The translations under genes were made by a program, and so were the position numbers. 64,000 nt of DNA, from assembly GCA_038380435.1 (NCBI GenBank), contig JAWZYU010000007.1:22547001-22611000 (forward strand). Direction: 5' to 3'. The stretch comes from Ryuthela nishihirai (taxonomy: Eukaryota > Arthropoda > Arachnida > Araneae > Heptathelidae). Each line of letters begins with the position of its first letter. Positions within the stretch are counted from its first letter, which is position 1. Under the pieces are notes generated by a model. The model did no database searches and was not told where the DNA came from. It saw nothing but the letters and a program-made list of their open reading frames with translations. Below, piece by piece: positions 54,945-64,000 of this stretch.

Positions 54945-55612
54945 AGTTTGGGATGGGAATGGTTCAGTTGGTAGAGCGCCAGGCTAGTAATCTGCAGTTC
55001 CCAGGTTCGAGTTCCAGCTGGGTCAGAGTTGGGTTGGGTTATTTTACCTCTGAGCGACACTTCTTTGCACACCATGGGCTAAATGGACAGGTCACAAGGA
55101 CTTCGAAGGCTCAGAGAATGTTGGGGGAGGGTACCCACTGGAACAGTTGTTGGGACACAGATGGTAGCCATCCAGTGTGTTCTTAAACGTGCACAGGGTA
55201 TGGATCTCCAGCACAGGGGGCCACGGCTTAACGTCCCATTCGACGGACTGCGGCCTTTCCAAGCCCATCGGTGTCCCCTACTGACCGTAGGCAGGGTGGG
55301 GAAGGTCAGAGTTCAGATTTGTCTCGTCAAAACTTCCCGCCCTACCACGGTCACTAGGGAACACCGATGGACTTGGAAAGACCGCCGTCCTTGGGATGGG
55401 TCATTAAGCCATGGCTCCGAGTGCGGGAGAGACATACCCGGTGCCATCCAGTGTGTTAAAGAACACACTGGATGGGCTTGACGGGAGGCTATCATCTGGC
55501 TCCTAAACAGCTGTCCAGCGGGTCCCCTCCCCCAATATTCTCTTAGCTCTCGGGGTCCTTGTGACCTGACCATTTAGCCCATTATGTGCAAAACAAGTGC
55601 ATCTCAGAGATT
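54945..55612 (+). mobile_element. Older SINE A, split by a minus-strand SINE A
   Basis: Head GGAATGGTTCAGTTGGTAGA and B box at 54945-55030, body resuming at 55314 and ending CTCAGAGATTAAAAAAA. Contains CAGTGTGTTAAAGAACACAC, a small palindrome created by local duplication. Confidence 0.9.
55031..55303 (-). mobile_element. SINE A, 5'-truncated, nested
   Basis: Minus-strand copy without tRNA head, flanked by the exact 10-bp duplication GGTCAGAGTT at 55021-55030 and 55304-55313. Confidence 0.9.
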
Positions 55613-56079
55613 AAAAAAAAAGACCATGTGCAATTACAATGCTTTAAAGTAACATTGCCATATTTGCCTAGCAAAAAAGGGAATTTTCAAACTTGGAGAC
55701 CTTCGTGATTGATTATATTGCATTGCAAGTAACGGTAGAGTCAGCGAAAAGTTCTTTCAAAAGCAGTTACAACCCATGCTCTTTATGATTGGTTAAATTC
55801 AAGTTACTGTTATGTTTGTTCATTATTATTATTTTTGTTTTACCTAACTTCGTTATTAGTTCAGTTTCGTTATTTGTATCCAATAAGGCGCGGAGTCTTC
55901 ATCGTTTCGTAATGAACTAATTAACAAAAAGATTCTTGTTAGGAGAGACAATTTTAAAAAAGTTACCGACTTTTGTTTAAGAAGTTCACTCTAATACACG
56001 GTAAATGTCTTTCGCAATGATTATTTTGTAACTGTCGTAGCATTTTTTATTATTACATTTCAGTATAAGGAATATATTT
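55613..56079. other. No gene recognised
   Basis: AT-rich; nothing supported. Confidence 0.45.
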
Positions 56080-56713
56080 TGATCATCATCATCATCCTCA
56101 AGCAGCCATGGCCTACGGAGGTTCAACCAGACTGTGCAATTTAGTTCTCCAAGCAAGTCTGTCTCTACTGTACTCTGAGCTACATCTACTGCATCTGGCC
56201 ACTGCACACCAATTCTAATAAGGTCCTGTTTGACATTGTCTGCCCACCGCATCCTAGGTCTCCCCCTCTTTCTGAGGCCTTTAGGCACACTCTTCATAAC
56301 CCTATTCCCCAATCTATAATTATTCATACGGGCAACATGACCAAACCAACGGAGTCTCTCTCTGCACAATATGCTGCTTAAAGGAGGTTGCAAACTCCTT
56401 TGACTAACCTCATCATTAGTTGCAAAGTTGAACCACCTAATGCCCAAGATGCTGCGTAAGCATCTAGTTTCCGGTTATCTTGTTTACAAAGTGTCCATGT
56501 TTCACTACCATAACTAACCCTAGAAAGAACCAAACTATTATACAGTCTAATTTTAGTCTTTAGGAGAATACGCCTATTTCTCCACACTCTCCATAGATTC
56601 TTAAATGTCCCGGCAGCAATCCCTATTCGTCTGCTAATCTCATGCCGCACATCACCGTTATACATAGCTCCCAATATAATTAAACTGTGACACATGCTCA
56701 AGACTGCAACCAT
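55986..56713 (-). pseudogene. LINE C-terminal region
   Basis: Two overlapping frames. The upstream one carries GDVRHEISRRIGIAAGTF and SLVLSRVSYGSETW, the thumb and connection region. The downstream one carries RLRWFGHVARMNNYRLG and RGRPRMRWADNVKQDL, the C-terminal signature shared by many RTE-like and related LINEs. A frameshift at about 56400-56450 separates them. Confidence 0.85.
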
Positions 56714-56719
56714 TCAGAT

Positions 56720-57718
56720 TAACTGAATCACAGCCTGCCTGACCAATTTTTATCACCTTATTTTCTCTCTGTTGTTTATAACCAAACCTACTCTACTACC
56801 AGTTTCATCAACAGCTCAAATGAAAGAATTCATCTCATCAACATCATTTGCCAAAAGGGCTAAATCATCAGCATAATCTAAATCAGAAACTTTCGTATCT
56901 CCAGTCCATTTAAGGCCAAAATCTTTCCCTTGAAGTGAATATCACATAACATAATCAATAACCAAGCTAAAGAGCAAAGGAGACAAAATGCACCCTTGTC
57001 GAACACCAGAAGTAATGCTAAACCAATTGCAACAAGCCTTACCAACTCTCACACACGACTCAGTGTTATTATAGAGAGCTTTCATTATGTTAACTAACTT
57101 GTCAGGTATACCATATGATTTCACAATCAACCACAAATTATGACGATCAACAGAGTCGAAAACCTTTTTGAAATCAACAAAGCTAGCAACCAAAGATTTC
57201 TGAAACTCTAAACATTTCTCAAGAATCTGCCTAAGTGAAAATATCTGATCCACACATCCTCTACCACATTTGAATCCACATTGCTCATCACGCAATTGAC
57301 TGTCAACCAGATTATTAATTCTATTAAGCAAAATCATGCATAGAACTTTACCTGGAACAGAGAGTAGGATGATACCCCTATAGTTATTACAAGAACTGCG
57401 ATCACCTTTGTTGAAAATAGGAATAACAATAGCTCTGGTAAAATCCTTAGGAACCATGCCTTTATCATAAAAGATATTCAAAATTTCAGTCATCCAAGTG
57501 GTAACCGAAACATTCCCAGCTCTAAACATTTCGGTAGTAATTTCATCTACCCCTGGGGATTTATGAAATTTAATTTTAGAAACAGCCAAAATAACTTCAG
57601 ATTGTGTTATAGGGCAAACATTAAAGCCACCAATGCATCTATCATCATTGCAAACAATGGGAATAGAACTAACCGCATTGTTTAGAATATCACTGAAATG
57701 CTCAGCCCACCTAGCCAT
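56720..57718 (-). pseudogene. LINE reverse transcriptase domain
   Basis: Frame 57718-56942 (258 codons) carries, in order, KSPGVDEITTEMF (53-65), the template-grip region NKGDRSSCNNYRGI (103-116), QCGFKCGRGCVDQI (146-159), the first catalytic Asp in SFVDFKKVFDSVD (179-191), and GVRQGCILSPLLF (238-250). The second catalytic motif DYADDLAL is intact but in another frame at about 56857-56880, so a frameshift lies near 56940. Confidence 0.9.
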
Positions 57719-57735
57719 GAGAGAATCCTCACCTT

Positions 57736-58260
57736 CTATAACCTTTTACTTTGTTTATACTTCAATCCATGTACACCTGTTCGTTTTCTACCACACAAAA
57801 CATTAACTATCTGGTACAGCTCTCTGCTGTTGTGCTGTCTAACTGCTTCCTCGGCTTTGTCAGCCAAACCATCAGGCCAAAGATTCTTATCAGCAGCTAA
57901 CTGATCTTTTACACGTTTATTACGTTCTCTGTAATGCTTTCTATTAGGGCTAGTAAGGTATTGATTAAGGATATTCCTGCAGTTCTTTCTTTCCAAAATA
58001 AGCTCAAGTGCCTTATCACTCAGATAATTCTGACTCTTCTGCTCCTTTTTTCCTGAAAGAGTACTGTTAGTGCCCAAAAATGCCTGTTTAAAATGATCCC
58101 ATTCTTCCTCAACTTCAGTAGTAAGCATACCATGAGTGTCATAATGACTAAGTAACCTATCATGGTAAGCTTTGGCTGTAACTGGATCTTTCAGAGCTTC
58201 AGTATTAAAAGTAAATTTTTTAACTCTAGCACAACACTTTTTAAGTTTAAGTTCCAACAC
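57736..58260 (-). pseudogene. LINE linker between endonuclease and reverse transcriptase
   Basis: 174-codon frame rich in Lys and Arg, with no catalytic motif, lying where RTE-like proteins have an unstructured linker. It is out of frame with both neighbours. Confidence 0.7.
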
Positions 58261-58457
58261 ACTTTTAACAAGGTAATGGTCAGATCCAATTTCAGCTCCC
58301 CTATTATGCCCTGGTATTCCTAACAGAACTAGCCCATTTGCAGTTAATTAATATATAATCAATCATATTCTTATGCAGCCCATCGGGTGAAACCCATGTG
58401 TACTTATGTATGTCGCGGTGTTTGTAATAAGTGTTAGTTATTCTGAATCCATTGAGT

Positions 58458-58970
58458 TTACTTTACCTGTAGGAGACGTTGCCCATTCCCATTGCAGCTA
58501 CCAATACCAAAAGGGCCTATTACTCCTCCCAAAAGGTCAGAGTCAGTACCAACTTTGGCATTGAAGTCACCAAGAACAAAGGTAATATCTCCCTTCTTGA
58601 CAGAATTCAAAATATCCTGAAGTTGTTCATAAAACCTATCCTTCTCATCCTCATCGGCATCCTCAGTGGGGGCATAACAGCAGATAACATTCAAGTCTTT
58701 AACGCTTGTCTGAAATTTTGCTGTAAGAAACCTTTCATTAATGCACTCATATCCTAGAAGAGCATCGCTAGCGTGTCTGCTGAGAAGCAGACCCACGCCT
58801 TGGTGATGCTTGTTGTCGTCCCTCCCTGAAAAGAGAAATTTAAGATTATTTTTAAGAATCTGACCTTTATCTGTCCATCTGGTCTCTTGCAAGCCGAGAA
58901 TATCTAAATTATAATGGTGGAATTCTTGTGTGAGGACATCAAGAGAAAAAGCTCTGTGCAGAGTCCTCAC
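58458..58970 (-). pseudogene. LINE apurinic-type endonuclease domain
   Basis: 170-codon frame. The metal-binding Glu is in LQETRW (27-32), CYAPTEDADE is at 97-106 and the GDFN motif is at 133-136. It is the target-nicking domain of the LINE. The last part of the domain (the SDH region) lies downstream in another frame, so the ORF is broken. Confidence 0.88.
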
Positions 58971-59739
58971 ATTCCAACTACCTATATGGAGAGAAAATGG
59001 TTAGTAGGATGTTTAAAGAAACTATATTTATTGAGAGAGGGAATGCCGACAATATCAAACAACCCCCTAATCGCAGACATGGGGCAAAGATCCGTTACCC
59101 CACCACTAAAGGCTGAAGCCATCTACACTGGAAGACTTCCTCCAATGTAGAATTTGACGGTGCCAATAGAAGCAATGAGTTCAGGTGCCTGCGATGACCT
59201 CTCCTCTGGATTATCCACCAGCTGATAAACATATCCTGCGAATCTATTCACTTGGGGCAGTCAACCCACAAACAAACAGAAACACAGCGGAAGATTTTCC
59301 CTCCACAGAAGCCCACCAGTGCAGCAAAATCAGGATCCATAATCAAGCTCAGAGCCATATATCTGTCCAGTCCAGTGGGTTTATATGGTCAGCACCAGGA
59401 CCCTGTGTGGTTGACCACTCCTCAGCAGGGTAGAAAAAAAAAAGAAAAGTAGCCATAGTTGTCCAGATCAGTAGGCCACACTAATCTGGCATCCCTCCCT
59501 TTCCGTTCACTTCCACAAGAGAGTATCTCTTTTGAAAGCTCCTAATGGTCTGCACCACGAGAAGGCGGGGTCGGACATTAGGTGCTAGGCCTGGCCGGTT
59601 CTATGCATCATCACAAGGGATTGGTGCATAGCTCTTCTTCCAGTGACTCCCTAGCTTCCATTTACAGACCAATTTTGATCACCTGCTCGATTTCTTTAAA
59701 ATGGCATTTCACTGTACTTTCAGCTGTTTATGTTGTGTA

Positions 59740-59956
59740 CAGTCGCTCGAAAAAATTTCCGAACACTATGGTTAATTTACAGAATTCAGAAAAAATATCT
59801 GGCAACGATATTTTTAGAAATTATTAACCTCTCAACCTTCGTGTCACGTGACATGAAGGTTCCCAGATCACTAATTTCTAAAAAAAAATCGTTGCCAGAT
59901 ATTTTTTCTGAATTCTGTAATCAACCATAGCGTTCGGATACTCTTTTGAGCGACTG
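59740..59956. mobile_element. Pogo-like MITE, complete, TA duplication
   Basis: 217 bp, ends CAGTCGCTCGAAAAAATTTC and GATACTCTTTTGAGCGACTG, TA at 59738-59739 and 59957-59958. Central palindrome with CACGTG. Confidence 0.9.
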
Positions 59957-60189
59957 TACGTGAAGCTTAAAATAGGTTTTTCCCAATTCTGTGGAATTTC
60001 TCTAACATAAACAATTATTATTAATAATACAACCCTGCTCCTGTGAGGTACCAGGGGCCTGCACACTGAGGGCCCTGGATACTACAGCACTCAGGACCAC
60101 TTACCATTACGCGCCTGCATGTAACTCAGAAAATATTATTATACAACCTTGGTCTAACTAATGAATTTTACTTTGTTACATCTAGATAA
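59957..60189. other. No feature seen
   Basis: No supported feature. Confidence 0.4.
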
Positions 60190-60392
60190 TCCCGTGGCCG
60201 AGTGGTTAGCACGCTTGGCTATTGATCTAAGGGACCTGGGTTCGAGCCCCTGATTAGGCATGGATGTGTGTGTGTCGTTTTTCTGCTGAGGTCCTGCCAT
60301 CCTCTCAGATCTCCTACTGTGGCATATAAACTGACAGGCTTCTGTCAGACCTCTGTGGCAAGCAGCTGCTTGAGGGGGGTATTTATTTTATA
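60190..60392 (+). mobile_element. SINE B, full length
   Basis: Head CCCGTGGCCGAGTGGTTAGC (A box), GGGTTCGAGCCCC (B box), body and tail GGGGGGTATTTATTTTAT. Confidence 0.92.
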
Positions 60393-61259
60393 GATAATCT
60401 AATTCACAATTAATGCCGAAAAATTTTATTAAGGATTATATTACACAAAATAACCAGAAGACCAAACTCCACAGCGATTCCGAATAACCAAATTCCACTC
60501 TAATAGGTTCAGTAGAAAAAAAAATCGTTTCTTCTTTTTATCACATGTAATCTATTGCAAAAATTATAATTTTAATTATAAAACAGTTACGGTTAGACTT
60601 TTATGGTGCCCGCGATTAGTTATATAATGATAAGTTACGGTTAGACTCTTAATATGGCAGCGATAGATATTTTTCCGCGACATCTGTCTGAAGGTGACGG
60701 TTATGGTTCTGTGAATGCCTCGCCATGCACTAAGGCGTCTGCTATGGCTGCAGGCGGGAACAACTTAATGACGTGCACCCTGACTAATTACGTATGGATG
60801 ACCCGAGACGGAAAGGAACCCCTCCCCACCCCCCTTCACCACTCCAGACTAATGCACTTCCGCATCCACGAAGTAATAAGGGGCTGGAGTGGGCCTAGTT
60901 ATCCAATCGAGGCAACTAAGGCAAGTTGGGCCAATGATGGCCATTCGGTTCGTCACTAAAGTTAAATGCGTGTTGTACACGTCAGGGGGATGGATGGCAA
61001 CAAAATGTCACGTGCAGACAATAGTGTCTTCAGCAGGAAGAATGGGGAGTGCCAAAGGAATGGGTGTGCAACTTTGGGGTTTGTGTCTGCTGTGGGATGA
61101 CGATAAAATGATTACTTTTGTGATATGATAACGGAAAAAAAATTTGCGCTCTAATTTTAAACACGTTTTTTTTTAAGAAAAAGTGTTTCTTAAAAGATTT
61201 TGAAGATCTGAAATCACATTATTATCACATTATTCATAATTACCCAAGTGAAAAAAAAA
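60393..61259. other. Apparently single-copy region, no gene assigned
   Basis: A 101-codon frame (60654-60959) and a 79-codon frame (60889-61128) show no recognisable domain. A short duplication AGTTACGGTTAGACT occurs at about 60588 and 60632. Confidence 0.35.
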
Positions 61260-61398
61260 AATTGTTGCCGAATCGGTGGGAATCGAACCCGCGACTATAT
61301 GCCAAAGCGCACTACCTGTTAAACCACGCATTGTACAATAATTTCTTTCCACGATGTGATCTATGAATTTTTCACTTAATTTTTTCCCTTGAGTAATT
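61212..61398 (-). mobile_element. tRNA-like sequence between inverted flanks
   Basis: The minus strand of 61264-61330 has an A-box-like TGGTTTAACAGG and a B box GGGTTCGATTCCC. Flanks pair imperfectly: ATAATTACCCAAGTGAAAAA at about 61237 against TTTTTCCCTTGAGTAATTAT at about 61381. No proper acceptor stem was found. The arrangement resembles that at 23789-23908. Confidence 0.45.
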
Positions 61399-61419
61399 AT
61401 TGAATTCTATATCTACAGG

Positions 61420-61626
61420 GCCGTCCCGTGGCCGAGTGGTTAGCGCGCTTGGCTACTGATCTACGGGACCTGGGTTCGAGCCCCGGGTAAGGCATGGATG
61501 TTCGTGTTGTTTTTCTGCTGAGGTCCTGCCATCCTCTCAGATCTTCTACTGTGGCATATAAACTGACAGGCTCCTGTCAGACCTCTGTGGCAAGCAGCTG
61601 CTTGAGGGGGTATTTATTTATTTATT
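61420..61626 (+). mobile_element. SINE B, full length with 12-bp target duplication
   Basis: GCCGTCCCGTGGCCGAGTGG to GAGGGGGTATTTATTTATTT, flanked by TATATCTACAGG at 61408-61419 and 61627-61638. This copy defines the ends of the family. Confidence 0.95.
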
Positions 61627-61709
61627 TATATCTACAGGTAATCTGCGTATTTACCATGGACACATATATTCGTATTTCATTGTTTCAACAAATTAGTTTA
61701 ATATTTAAA

Positions 61710-61753
61710 AGTGTTTTTTAAAGCTGAAATATTTTTTTCAGCTTAAAAAAAAC
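61710..61753. repeat. AT-rich hairpin
   Basis: GTGTTTTTTAAAGCTGAAA pairs with TTTCAGCTTAAAAAAAACAC around a short T-rich loop. Confidence 0.7.
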
Positions 61754-61767
61754 ACTTTTACACACAA

Positions 61768-61847
61768 ACAGTTCGGGGTCCTTGTGACTTGGCCATTTAG
61801 CCCATTGTGTGCAAAAATAGTGCCATTCAGAGGTAAACAACCTAACT
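61768..61847 (+). mobile_element. SINE A 3' end fragment
   Basis: Only the last 80 bp (TCGGGGTCCTTGTGACTTGG to GAGGTAAACAACCTAAC). Confidence 0.85.
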
Positions 61848-61992
61848 CAATCTATAACATTTGATTGGTAATTCATGTCACTTGAAGTTGCTTTTCCTAT
61901 TTTGTAGACTTGGTAATTTTTCTCTACAATCTTGGTGTTATTTTGCTATTTCCCCTGCTCGAGACCAACCGCAGTCTTCTTTGCTGATCAAA

Positions 61993-62375
61993 TGGGCGGG
62001 GGTGGCTCAGTCGGTAGCGCGCCAGGCTCGTAATCTGTTGTTCTCAGGTTCGAGTCCCAGCTGGGTCAGCGTTGAGATTTATCTCCGCAAAATTCCCCGC
62101 CTTGCCCACGGTCAGTAGGGGACACCGATGGGCTTGGAAAGGCCGCCGTCCGTCGGCTGGGACGTTAAGACGTGGTCCCTTGTGCGGGAGAGCCATACCC
62201 TGTGCACGTTAAAGAACACACTGGATGGCCTTGACGGGAGGCTACCATCTGTCTCCCAACAGCTGTTCCAGTGGGTCCCCTCCCCCCACCTTCTCTGAGC
62301 CTTCGGGGTCCATGTGACCTGGCCATTTAGCCCATGGTGTGCAAAAAGGTGCCGCTCATAGGTAAAACAACCCAA
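61993..62375 (+). mobile_element. SINE A, full length with 14-bp target duplication
   Basis: TGGGCGGGGGTGGCTCAGTC to AACAACCCAA, flanked by CTTTGCTGATCAAA at 61979-61992 and 62376-62389. Confidence 0.95.
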
Positions 62376-62389
62376 CTTTGCTGATCAAA

Positions 62390-62956
62390 AATGTGTTGGT
62401 GAGGCTCAAAGAGTTTTGGTAAATGTTTAGTTTTGCTGCTTTCTCGTTGGTCACAGCGATTTTCCTTTAAAAAAAGCCTTTGAAAGGAACAAATTACGCG
62501 GGGATAAGTTTTTTTTATTATTATTTACCATGGTTCCTTTACCAAAAAAAAACATTAATAAAATTTGCATACACTAGATAAAAACTTTTACTAAAGAATT
62601 TTCGCATAAAATCTGACTGCGAGAAATGAGAGTAATGAAATATCGAAACTCAATATACCGAAATATTATAAACCATTTCTTTCGTGACTTCTCATTTCCT
62701 TTTGAGTTTAACACAAAAAATGGCTTTCAAATCCCTTTACTACATGGTTTCCACATTTACCGTTCATAAAATAATAATTGAAATGTTGATATTGAATAAA
62801 ACTCCAATTAGGGGTATTAGAAGAATTACATTGCAATTTTTAAAAGAATAGTAAAAAAATGCTGATTCAACGATTTTCAAATTCTACAGTTTTACGTACT
62901 CCAATATTCCACGTTTACTGGATTCAATAACCTAAAACGTTCAATTCTCCTAAAAC
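62390..62956. other. No gene recognised
   Basis: AT-rich interval. Confidence 0.45.
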
Positions 62957-64000
62957 GATGGGTAAGTCGGTAGCGTTCCAGGCTCGTAATCTGTAGTTCC
63001 CAGGTTGGAGTCCCAGCTGGGTCAGCGTTGAGATTTATCTCCTCAAAACTTCCCACCCTGTCCACGGTCAGTAGGGGACACCGGTGGGGTGGGGCGGCTA
63101 AGTCGGTAGTGTTCCAGGCTCGTAATCTGTAGTTCCCAGGTTGGAGTCCCAGCTGGGTCAGCGTTGAGATTTATCTCCTCAAAACTTCCCACCCTGCCCA
63201 CGGTCAGTAGGGGACACCGATGGGGTGGGGCGGCTCAGTCGGTAGTGTTCCAGGCTCGTAATCTGTGGTTCCCAGGTTGGAGTCCCAGCTGGGTCAGCGT
63301 TGAGATTTATCTCCTCAAAACTTCCCACCCTGCCCACGGTCAGTAGGGGACACCGATGGGGTGGGGCGGCTCAGTCGGTAGTGTTCCAGGCTCGTAATCT
63401 GTAGTTCCCAGGTTGGAGTCCCAGCTGGGTCAGCGTTGAGATTTATCTCCTCAAAACTTCCCACCCTGCCCACGGTCAGTAGGAGACACCGATGGGGTGG
63501 GGCGGCTCAGTCGGTAGTGTTCCAGGCTCGTAATCTGTAGTTCCCAGTTTGGAGTCCCAGCTGGGTCAGCGTTGAGATTTATCTCCTCAAAACTTCCCAC
63601 CCTGCCCACGGTCAGTAGGGGACACCGATGGGGTGGGGCGGCTCAGTCGGTAGTGTTCCAGGCTCGTAATCTCTAGTTCCCAGGTTGGAGTCCCAGCTGG
63701 GTCAGCGTTGAGATTTATCTCCTCAAAACTTCCCACCCTGCCCACGGCAGTAGGGGACACCGATGGGGTGGGGCGGCTCAGTCGGTAGTGTTCCAGGCTC
63801 GTAATATGTAGTTCCCAGGTTGGAGTCCCAGCTGGGTCAGCGTTGAGATTTATCTCCTCAAAACTTCCCACCCTGCCCACGGTCAGTAGGGGACACCGAT
63901 GGGGTGGGGCGGCTCAGTCGGTAGTGTTCCAGGCTCGTAATCTGTAGTTCCCAGTTTGGAGTCCCAGCTGGGTCAGCGTTGAGATTTATCTCCTCAAAAC
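62957..64000 (+). repeat. 136-bp satellite made of the SINE A 5' module, runs off the window
   Basis: Unit starts at the TGGGGTGGGG junction are 63085, 63221, 63357, 63493, 63629, 63764 and 63900, a 136-bp period with one 1-bp deletion. Each unit is the SINE A head plus body to GACACCGATG joined back to the head. All units share GTAGTGTTCCAGG and GGTTGGAGTCC, unlike the dispersed SINE copies. The B box is therefore damaged in all of them (one copy also has CAGTTTGGAG). Confidence 0.95.

Larger units (their letters stand above)
56080..59625 (-). mobile_element. RTE-like LINE, nearly full length, frameshifted
   Basis: About 3.5 kb on the minus strand. It has a leader, an apurinic-type endonuclease, a linker, a reverse transcriptase and a C-terminal region, and ends with GGATGATGATGATGATC. 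The short 3' end with a (GAT)n tail and the single-ORF layout fit the RTE clade. The frame is broken at several points, so it is a dead copy. The leader (59150-59620) matches the plus-strand fragment at 14357-15060. Confidence 0.88.

Noticed and set aside
60654..61128. Small host gene
   Set aside because: Two short overlapping frames with no domain, no splice context I can defend and no conservation data.
9718..62375. Telomere-like repeats at AACCC tails
   Set aside because: Only two or three AACCC-like words at SINE 3' ends; no tandem run of a telomeric unit.

Overview
This is eukaryotic, metazoan DNA, most likely an arthropod. A chelicerate such as a spider is my guess, based only on the style of the repeats and the AT-rich background. 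There is no operon structure, no bacterial gene, and no host gene I can support. The window is a dense, layered repeat landscape.

Main components: (1) About 32 copies or fragments of one tRNA-derived SINE (here 'SINE A', ~388 bp, pol III A box TGGCTCAGTCGG and B box GGTTCGAGTCC, 3' end AACAACCCAACC). Many copies have exact 10-15 bp target-site duplications, and several are nested in older copies. (2) Ten copies of a shorter second tRNA-derived SINE ('SINE B', ~205 bp, tail TATTTATT). (3) A nearly full-length, frameshifted RTE-like LINE on the minus strand at 56.1-59.6 kb, with fragments at 14.4, 36.3, 39.2 and 40.2 kb. (4) A pogo/Tigger-type DDE transposase relic at 16.9-18.0 kb and six MITEs with TA duplications and CAGTCGCTC ends. 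(5) hAT-like terminal repeats. (6) Seven or more minisatellite arrays.

The standout is a complete, apparently very young non-autonomous LTR retrotransposon at 50751-54768 on the minus strand. Its two 638-bp LTRs look identical in my reading, its target duplication is ATAT, its primer-binding site matches the 3' end of tRNA-Leu, and it has a polypurine tract. Between the LTRs is one 921-codon ORF that is not a gag-pol. It fuses a coiled-coil start, an unrecognised middle, a long stretch of thymidine phosphorylase, a decayed C2H2 zinc-finger segment and only the last tail of a gypsy-type integrase. This is best read as capture of host mRNA sequence by a retroelement. The phosphorylase part has lost its catalytic residues.

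A second theme is that several tandem arrays were visibly born from transposable-element ends: 68-bp units from the 3' half of SINE A (27.4-29.0 kb), 136-bp units from the 5' module of SINE A at two separate loci (48.2 kb and 62.96 kb to the window end), 55-bp units from an hAT-like terminus (37.9-38.9 kb), and 30-bp units inside a LINE reverse transcriptase (39.4 kb).

Layout: 0-16 kb has SINE B copies, large inverted repeats, MITEs and a LINE 5' fragment. 16-20 kb has the pogo relic and a dispersed AT-rich repeat. 20-31 kb has arrays and nested SINEs. 31-50 kb has SINEs, the 55-bp array, LINE pieces and AT-rich arrays. 50.7-54.8 kb is the chimeric LTR element. 55-60 kb has nested SINEs and the LINE. 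60-64 kb has SINE B, SINE A and the start of a SINE-derived satellite that runs off the window.
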